Part shown: positions 14,608 through 19,897 of the stretch, piece after piece | Position numbering within the stretch: position 1 is the stretch's first letter | How the letters are laid out: every line of letters begins with the position of its first letter | Assembly (NCBI RefSeq): GCF_035271705.1 | Contig: NZ_DATERI010000139.1 | Span: 1 to 19,897, forward strand | Reading direction: 5' to 3' | Length of the DNA: 19,897 nucleotides | Source of the DNA: Buttiauxella sp035271705 | GTDB taxonomy: Bacteria > Pseudomonadota > Gammaproteobacteria > Enterobacterales > Enterobacteriaceae | Program-made: the position numbers and the translations under genes | The notes under the pieces: generated by a model | Seen by the model: only the letters and a program-made list of their open reading frames with translations | Database searches by the model: none | What the model was told of the DNA's origin: nothing

Positions 14608-14611
14608 TAAC

Positions 14612-14947
14612 TTAGTTCTTTTTAACGAACTCAGACTTCAACTTCATCGGGCCAAAGCCATCAATTTTACAATCGATGTTATGGTCACCTTCAACCAGAC
14701 GGATACCTTTCACTTTGGTACCAATCTTCAACATTGAAGAACTGCCTTTGACTTTCAAGTCTTTAACCACGGTCACGTTATCGCCATCAGCTAACAAGTT
14801 ACCGTTGGCATCTTTAACGATCAGTGGGTCACTGTCTTGTGCGGGTTCGGCATCATTCCATTCATGCGCGCACTCAGGGCAGATAAACATACCGTTGTCT
14901 TCGTAGGTGTACTCAGAATTGCATTTCGGGCAATGAGGGAGAGTCAT
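14612..14947 (-). CDS. yjdM: Zinc-ribbon protein YjdM (PhnA family)
   Basis: YjdM, formerly PhnA, is a small zinc-ribbon protein found beside phn operons; it is not needed for phosphonate breakdown in Escherichia and its role is unresolved. The 111-residue protein has an N-terminal zinc ribbon (Cys6, Cys9, Cys23, Cys26: CPKC ... CPEC) and a compact beta domain (GNLLADGDNVTVVKDLKVKG, IRLVEGDHNIDCKIDGFGPM, KSEFVKK). Its length matches the family exactly. The start at 14947 has GAGGA upstream and a TATAAT box about 45 bases before it. The frame is open to 15094, but that extension spans the promoter. It is divergent from crfC. Confidence 0.96.
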   Translation of the reverse strand: MTLPHCPKCNSEYTYEDNGMFICPECAHEWNDAEPAQDSDPLIVKDANGNLLADGDNVTVVKDLKVKGSSSMLKIGTKVKGIRLVEGDHNIDCKIDGFGPMKLKSEFVKKN

Positions 14948-14992
14948 TAATAGTATCCTCAAAAATAGCGGTTTTCCGCCAAAAGTTGCGCA

Positions 14993-14998
14993 ATTATA
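14993..14998 (-). promoter_or_regulatory. yjdM -10 box
   Basis: A perfect TATAAT lies on the minus strand 46 bases before the yjdM ATG. The corresponding -35 region is poor (about CCCGCA), which suggests dependence on an activator or a weak promoter. Confidence 0.6.
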
Positions 14999-15230
14999 CA
15001 CTAAAACCCTACTTTTGCGGGGACTATCAGCACTATGCCTTGTGCTATCAGGGAAGGCGACATGCAAATAATTATATCTTATAACGTTAATCAATTGCTA
15101 AATTCGGGACGAAAATACAGAATTGGCTTATTGAAATACGCTACTGTCTCGTTCTCTGTTGTGTCATTACATAACTTCATTTCGAAAAATAAGCTTAATC
15201 ATAAAAACATCGAATAATTGATTTCCGCAC

Positions 15231-15244
15231 GTAATTATAATTAC
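15231..15244. promoter_or_regulatory. Perfect 14-bp palindrome upstream of crfC
   Basis: GTAATTATAATTAC is exactly self-complementary. It lies 75 bases before the crfC start, next to candidate AT-rich promoter elements. It could be an operator; I do not recognise the binding protein. Confidence 0.35.
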
Positions 15245-15318
15245 CGGTACTTAGTTGGCCTATAAATATTAGTATTTTTATAAAAATCCGGATGATTTGA
15301 TTTAAGTAAGGATTTTTT

Positions 15319-17685
15319 ATGCACACACAAGCAGTATTTGAGTTAAGTCAGGAAGCTGAGCGGTTATTGCAACTGGCCCTGCAAAATCTTAATACCTTAA
15401 AAACAATCACTTTTACTAATCAGCAAGACGTGAATTCTTTTGAGCAATCGCAGATGGGGGCGGTTGTCTCGACTAAGTTTGGTCCGAACGGCATTCAGGC
15501 GCAGCAAGCCATGCTGCAAAATGAGTTGCGCAAGATTACCCAGCAGGAAATGGTGTTGGCTATTGTAGGCACTGTAAAAGCAGGGAAATCCACCACCATC
15601 AACGCCATTGTTGGCACGGAAGTACTGCCGAATCGTAACCGCCCGATGACGGCATTACCGACATTGATTCGCCACACGTCTGGTCAGCGTGAGCCGGTGC
15701 TGCATTTTCCATACGTGCAACCCATCGAAAAATTAATGCAAACGTTGCAACTTCGTTTGCAGCAAACCGACAGAGAAACGCTGGGTAAACATCTGGAAAT
15801 TGATCGGGATATGGTGGGTTTATTAACCCGGATAACCGAAGGGGAATCATTCGCTAAGCATTATCTTGGTGCTCAACCTATTTTTCATTGTTTGAAAAGC
15901 CTTAATGATTTAGTGCGGTTATCAAAAGCCCTGGATGTCGCTTTTCCTTTTAAAGCTTATGCAGCAATTGAACATGTTCCGGTAATTGAAGTTGAATTTG
16001 TCCATTTAGTTGGAATGAATGAAGGCTATGGGCAACTGACCTTATTAGATACCCCCGGCCCTAATGAAGCCGGGCAGCCGCATTTGCAAAAAATGCTTCA
16101 GGAACAACTGACCCAAGCTTCAGCCGTGCTGGCAGTACTGGATTACACCCAATTGAAGTCAGTTTCGGATGAAGATGTGCGAAACGCGATTTTGGGCGTC
16201 GGTACATCCGTGCCGCTCTACGCGCTGGTGAATAAGTTTGATCAAAAAGACAGGAATGGTGACGACGAAGAACAAGTTAAAACGTTGATTTCCGGCACGC
16301 TAATGAAAGGCATTGTTGAGCCGAAGCATGTTTTCCCGGTTTCTTCCATGTGGGGATATCTGGCTAATCGTGCGCGTCATGAACTGGTATTAAAGGGACA
16401 GTTACCGGATCCCAATGAGCATCGCTGGGTGCAAGATTTTGCTGACGCGGCTTTGGGGCGGCGTTGGAAACATGACGATTTGGCGGATAAAACGGCAGTA
16501 GCTCGTGCCGCGGATCTGCTGTGGGAAGATTCGCAGTTTGCCGAGCCTATCAAAAAGGTGCTTCATGCTGCACACGCCAACGCCTCGATGTACGCGCTGC
16601 GTTCCGCCTGCCAGAAATTACTTAACTACACGCAGGGTGCAGAAGAATACCTGAATTTTCGCAGCCAGGGGCTGCGTATTGCCAGTGAGCAATTGCAGCT
16701 TAATATTACGGCACTTGAAGATGACATGAACCTGGCGGCTGCCAGCCAGCAGTCGGTAAACACCGCTGCGCACAACAACGTAAACCAGTCTGTGGAAGCG
16801 ATGGGGGAGTTTATCCGCCGTTTTGGGCAACAAATTAATGCCAACGTTGTGGAGTATTTCCAGCAAGGCACGGTGCCTGAAAAACTCACACGCCAGTCGA
16901 TGTTGTTGGGAACTCGCCGGGGAATCGACTTTGACAGCCGCTATGAAACACTGAGTTTTGACGATGAGCAATCGGCGCAAATTACGCTACACAGAATCCG
17001 CGCCTCATGTGAAATCATCCTTACCGCGGCCCAGGAAAAAATGACTGAGGAGCTGATTCACCTGTTCAGTTATTTGGAAGTCGAACTGGCGGATACGTTG
17101 CGTAACACCTTAAAACCGATTGAGGCCCGTGTCGCACAAGGGTTAACCCAGGCAGGTTTTCGCACCAATATCAGCCTGCCAGTGTTCCATGTCGGGCTAT
17201 TAAATTTCAATGTCAATCAAGCATTTAATGAACTCATTGAAGAACAAGACATTCCTGTCGCGCAATTACGCCGCCCGACCGGGATGCGTGGCACAGTTGC
17301 GCGCTGGCTCAATAGCGAAGAGTGGGGCTGGGAAGGGGACACCGTGATGAAAAGTCGCTACGTGATTTCTTTGCCTGATGTCCAGCACAAGCTGCTCCAG
17401 CACGTCTCCAGTTTCCTGTTGCAGCTTAATCAAAACATGGCGGTACAAATTGAAAACGCCGTGAGTGAGGGAATGACCGCTTTCTTCGCTGATTTTTCCC
17501 AATCGTTGGATGCGATACGCCTGAATCTGCAACAAAGTTTGTTGGCGCGTCAGCAAAATGAAGACGCGGTAATGGCTTTGCGAAAACAGCTCCAGCAGTG
17601 CGTACGAACCACGCGCTACATCCATGAGGACACCCGCCTGTTGCGGGATGATATTCAGACGTTATTTTCGGTAGAACAGCAATGA
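15319..17685 (+). CDS. crfC: Dynamin-like GTPase CrfC (clamp-binding sister replication fork colocalization protein)
   Basis: CrfC (YjdA) is a large dynamin-type GTPase reported in Escherichia to bind the polymerase clamp and hold sister replication forks together. The 788-residue protein has all GTPase boxes: P-loop GTVKAGKS at 84-91, the switch I region RPMTALPT near 108-115, DTPG at 244-247 within DTPGPNEAGQP, and NKFD at 305-308. A long helical region follows (about 400-780), as expected for the stalk. An N-terminal helix (LSQEAERLLQLALQNL) precedes the G domain and is where a clamp-binding motif would be. It is about 45 residues longer than the Escherichia protein I recall (742), with extra length near residues 30-60 and in the stalk. 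AAGGA lies six bases before the ATG. Its stop overlaps the yjcZ start by four bases. Confidence 0.93.
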   Translation: MHTQAVFELSQEAERLLQLALQNLNTLKTITFTNQQDVNSFEQSQMGAVVSTKFGPNGIQAQQAMLQNELRKITQQEMVLAIVGTVKAGKSTTINAIVGTEVLPNRNRPMTALPTLIRHTSGQREPVLHFPYVQPIEKLMQTLQLRLQQTDRETLGKHLEIDRDMVGLLTRITEGESFAKHYLGAQPIFHCLKSLNDLVRLSKALDVAFPFKAYAAIEHVPVIEVEFVHLVGMNEGYGQLTLLDTPGPNEAGQPHLQKMLQEQLTQASAVLAVLDYTQLKSVSDEDVRNAILGVGTSVPLYALVNKFDQKDRNGDDEEQVKTLISGTLMKGIVEPKHVFPVSSMWGYLANRARHELVLKGQLPDPNEHRWVQDFADAALGRRWKHDDLADKTAVARAADLLWEDSQFAEPIKKVLHAAHANASMYALRSACQKLLNYTQGAEEYLNFRSQGLRIASEQLQLNITALEDDMNLAAASQQSVNTAAHNNVNQSVEAMGEFIRRFGQQINANVVEYFQQGTVPEKLTRQSMLLGTRRGIDFDSRYETLSFDDEQSAQITLHRIRASCEIILTAAQEKMTEELIHLFSYLEVELADTLRNTLKPIEARVAQGLTQAGFRTNISLPVFHVGLLNFNVNQAFNELIEEQDIPVAQLRRPTGMRGTVARWLNSEEWGWEGDTVMKSRYVISLPDVQHKLLQHVSSFLLQLNQNMAVQIENAVSEGMTAFFADFSQSLDAIRLNLQQSLLARQQNEDAVMALRKQLQQCVRTTRYIHEDTRLLRDDIQTLFSVEQQ

Positions 17686-18557
17686 GCAGTGTATTACCCG
17701 GTACTCAAACCCGCACTTTGGAATGTGTTGCAGAGAAGTTCGTCGTCGATTTCGCGAAAAATAGCGGTGTCGCGCGTGAGCGGTGGCATAGCCAGCAAAG
17801 CAAAGCGTATTACCAACGTCTGACCGGTGAGTTTATTGGCAGGAGTCAGTCGCAAAAATGGGCGACGGACGAAGCGTTATTGGAGACGCCAGAATTCACG
17901 CTAACCATGCTCGGACAGCTTTGCCAACGCGTGGCGAAAAAGCATCGGGCGATGGCTAAAGTCTATGAAATTGTGCGCTCCATGGCTGCCGCTTCTGCGC
18001 GGGTGAACAACGAGGCTCACGAAGTCCGCCAGCTGTCTGCTCAAGTGCAACAGCAACTCGCGCTGCGAGTCGACAATCTGGAAGCGCAATTAAACGGTAC
18101 TGATCTCATGCATCTGGGCATCGTGCATTGCGAACAAGTTTTTGCCCGTTGGCAGACTGGACACTATTTATCGTTTTCCCCCGCCGGACGTTGTTATGTC
18201 GCGTTGCAGGAGTTGTACTGGGGCACGTTTGGTGATGCGCTGCGTTTTGGTAGCACGTTGCAGGCAAGCGAGCTCATTGAACAGGCGCGTGCGTTGGCCA
18301 TCTCGCAGTTAGCGCAAGATGTGAATGCATCAGCTCGCACGCGTCATTACTACTATGAGTGGCTGATGTTTCCGTCAACGCCTGACATGATGGAAAGCAA
18401 AGAAGCGCTGGCGTGGCTGGGGGATGACTGTGATAGCGATAATCATCCAGTTATCTTTGCCACCACACAAACACACATGGGAGTTTCGCTCGGTATGCCG
18501 CGCATTTGTTCCGCAATGCGCTTGGGTAGTGCGATGGTCGATGAAATGTTTAATTAG
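17682..18557 (+). CDS. yjcZ: YjcZ family protein, partner of CrfC
   Basis: This 291-residue soluble protein matches the length and position of YjcZ, always next to crfC in enterobacteria. No enzyme motif is visible. The central part (about 85-150) is a long Gln/Ala/Glu-rich helix (RQLSAQVQQQLALRVDNLEAQL) that predicts a coiled coil; aromatic-rich blocks (GHYLSFSPAGRCYVALQELYWG, RHYYYEWLMFPSTPDMM) follow. Databases have, as I recall, named this family a diguanylate cyclase regulator (RdcB), and yjdA/yjcZ have been linked to motility; I treat that as context only. The ATGA overlap with crfC implies coupled translation and a joint function. Confidence 0.88.
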   Translation: MSSVLPGTQTRTLECVAEKFVVDFAKNSGVARERWHSQQSKAYYQRLTGEFIGRSQSQKWATDEALLETPEFTLTMLGQLCQRVAKKHRAMAKVYEIVRSMAAASARVNNEAHEVRQLSAQVQQQLALRVDNLEAQLNGTDLMHLGIVHCEQVFARWQTGHYLSFSPAGRCYVALQELYWGTFGDALRFGSTLQASELIEQARALAISQLAQDVNASARTRHYYYEWLMFPSTPDMMESKEALAWLGDDCDSDNHPVIFATTQTHMGVSLGMPRICSAMRLGSAMVDEMFN

Positions 18558-18670
18558 TATTGCTTAAATAACAATATGGGTACCGAGGTCCAGGATATAT
18601 ATATTTTGGATTGAATATGTTCAAAGGATATGTTCATATTCGTCACAATGTGAGTTTTTATTAAGTATTG

Positions 18671-18700
18671 TGCCAGCGCATTCATTCTTTTGCGCTGGCA
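18671..18700. terminator. 10-bp perfect hairpin in the leader of the TpsB gene
   Basis: TGCCAGCGCA (18671-18680) and TGCGCTGGCA (18691-18700) form a perfect 10-bp GC-rich stem with a 10-base loop. The sequence after it (TCTTATTCAT) is only partly T-rich. It ends 21 bases before the TpsB ATG and 10 bases before its ribosome site, in otherwise AT-rich DNA. It may be the crfC-yjcZ terminator, an attenuator or an operator. Confidence 0.5.
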
Positions 18701-18721
18701 TCTTATTCATGGAAGAAATAC

Positions 18722-19897
18722 ATGTTCGTTAATAATAATTATACTCTGTGCATTCTTACGTGCTGTATCGTTCTATTTATCTCCCCGTCATTCTCTGCAC
18801 CATTGAGTCCTGCCGATCGTGATTTTATTCACCATGAGCAACAGATTTTATTGCAACAAAATCAACAGCAACGTGAGGATTTGCAACGTACAGCACCTCT
18901 CCGTCAACCCGCAGTGCTGGCGGAACCGGCTACCCGTGGGCCATGTTTTAATATTCACTCCATCAATATTAATAATTCAGTGCTACTGTCCGATAAAAAA
19001 CAAGAAGAATTAAAATATTCTTATATTGGTCAATGTATTGGTATGGATAAAATCTCTCAATTAACGAGAGAGATATCTGATTGGTATATTCAGCAAGGAT
19101 ATATTACCAGCCGTGCTTTTATCACTGAGCAAGATTTGTCTGGCGGTGAATTAAACATTACGGTGCTGGAAGGGCGGCTTGAAAAAATAAATATCGAAGG
19201 CAGTTCATCCCGTCAGTTACATATGGCATTTCCTGGGCTTGAAGGTGAGATCCTCAACTTGCGCGACATTGAGCAGGGCATGGAACAAATCAACCGCTTG
19301 CGCAGCAACCCAGTGCAGATTGAAATTCTGCCCAGTGAAAAACCGGGCTATTCCATCGTCAACCTCACCGCCACACCAGAGTTTCCGCTCAGTGTTTCGC
19401 TAGGGTTCGATAACAGCGGCCAAAAAAGTACCGGCACCGGGCAACTCAACGGCTCGCTTACGGGCAATAACCTACTGGGTATTGCGGATAAATGGTTTGT
19501 GAGCGGTGCGCGCAGTAGCGACTTCTCTTCTTCACATGATGCCCAGAGTGTGCAGGCTGGGCTGAGTATTCCTTACGGATACAACCTGTTTGATTACAGC
19601 TATAGCTGGAGCAATTACCTCAGCACCATTGATAACAATGGCTTCGGCTGGGCATCAACGGGCGACAGCCAGACACACCGTTTTACCGCGTCTCGGGTGC
19701 TATTTCGCAATGGCGATATCAAAACGGGCGCTTCCATCGGCCTGACGCATCAAATCAGCAATAACTTTCTCAATGATGTACTGCTCGACAGCAGCAGCCG
19801 CAAACTTTCCAGCCTGCTATTTGGCCTGAACCATACGCAAAAAATACTCGGCGGTGTTGCCACACTCAACCCGACATTTAGCCACGGCGTGTCCTGG
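18722..19897 (+). CDS. TpsB/ShlB-FhaC-type two-partner secretion outer-membrane transporter, truncated by window edge
   Basis: An open frame of 392 codons runs off the right edge. It starts at an ATG preceded by GGAAG. Layout: a signal peptide with an unusual three-cysteine core (about 1-26, cut after SFSA); a helical plug region SPADRDFIHHEQQILLQQNQ (29-48); POTRA1 at about 75-150 with the paired cysteines Cys75 and Cys105 and YIQQGYITSRAFI; POTRA2 at about 151-216; then beta-barrel strands (FPLSVSLGFDNSGQKSTGTG, LLGIADKWFVSG). This is the ShlB/HecB/FhaC pattern. Such proteins export one large TpsA partner (haemolysin or adhesin), normally encoded next door, so it is expected beyond the window. 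The first 350 bases are markedly AT-rich, unlike the genes to the left. The conserved loop-6 motif is not yet reached. Confidence 0.92.
   Translation, partial: MFVNNNYTLCILTCCIVLFISPSFSAPLSPADRDFIHHEQQILLQQNQQQREDLQRTAPLRQPAVLAEPATRGPCFNIHSININNSVLLSDKKQEELKYSYIGQCIGMDKISQLTREISDWYIQQGYITSRAFITEQDLSGGELNITVLEGRLEKINIEGSSSRQLHMAFPGLEGEILNLRDIEQGMEQINRLRSNPVQIEILPSEKPGYSIVNLTATPEFPLSVSLGFDNSGQKSTGTGQLNGSLTGNNLLGIADKWFVSGARSSDFSSSHDAQSVQAGLSIPYGYNLFDYSYSWSNYLSTIDNNGFGWASTGDSQTHRFTASRVLFRNGDIKTGASIGLTHQISNNFLNDVLLDSSSRKLSSLLFGLNHTQKILGGVATLNPTFSHGVSW

Larger units (their letters stand above)
14948..15318. other. 371-bp divergent intergenic region between yjdM and crfC
   Basis: No gene is supported here. 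It holds a yjdM leader hairpin (GCGG-TTTT-CCGC, 14968-14979), the yjdM -10 box, a repeated CTATCAG (15024-15030 and 15045-15051) around AGCAC/GTGCT, a long AT-rich stretch, a perfect 14-bp palindrome, several TATAAA-like hexamers before crfC, and the AAGGA ribosome site of crfC at 15308-15312. Confidence 0.7.

Noticed and set aside
15035..15217. 60-residue frame in the yjdM-crfC spacer
   Set aside because: It has no ribosome site and no protein-like pattern, and lies in AT-rich regulatory DNA.

Overview
The window looks like a chromosomal segment of a member of the Enterobacteriaceae, near the Kluyvera/Buttiauxella/Enterobacter part of the family. I base this on near-colinear Escherichia-type protein sequences, the complete phnC-to-phnP gene order, enterobacterial REP elements, and the companions yjdP, yjdM, yjdN, crfC and yjcZ. 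The sequence alone does not fix the genus.

Layout. (1) 1-850, minus: the N-terminal part of a large exported or surface protein with an LEPR-XLL-like motif and a DUF4347 domain; it runs off the left edge. (2) 1090-1452, plus: yjdP, a small secreted charged-repeat protein. (3) 1540-12317, minus: the full 14-gene phosphonate operon phnCDEFGHIJKLMNOP. It encodes the ABC importer (phnCDE), repressor (phnF), C-P lyase core and accessory ATPases (phnGHIJKLM), and the late and accessory enzymes (phnN, phnO, phnP). Most junctions overlap or abut, and a REP pair sits between phnD and phnE. (4) 12510-13724, plus: a DUF2235 alpha/beta hydrolase divergent from phnC, which is not part of the Escherichia locus. 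It is followed by a 16-bp perfect inverted repeat and a dispersed enterobacterial repeat. (5) 13965-14947, minus: yjdN and yjdM, separated by a terminator, a REP and a short version of the dispersed repeat. A 9-bp tandem repeat starts on the yjdN stop codon. (6) 15319-18557, plus: crfC (dynamin-like GTPase) and yjcZ, translationally coupled. (7) 18722 to the right edge, plus: a TpsB/ShlB-type outer-membrane transporter, truncated by the window.

How the genes work together. PhnD, PhnE and PhnC import phosphonates. PhnI with PhnG, PhnH and PhnL attaches the phosphonate to ribose, PhnM removes pyrophosphate, and PhnJ breaks the C-P bond. PhnP opens the cyclic phosphate and PhnN makes PRPP, returning phosphorus to central metabolism; PhnO acetylates aminophosphonates. 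The familiar phn-crfC block is flanked on both sides by surface or secretion genes (DUF4347 protein, TpsB) and interrupted by the DUF2235 hydrolase. These accessory genes and their repeats are the unusual part of the window.
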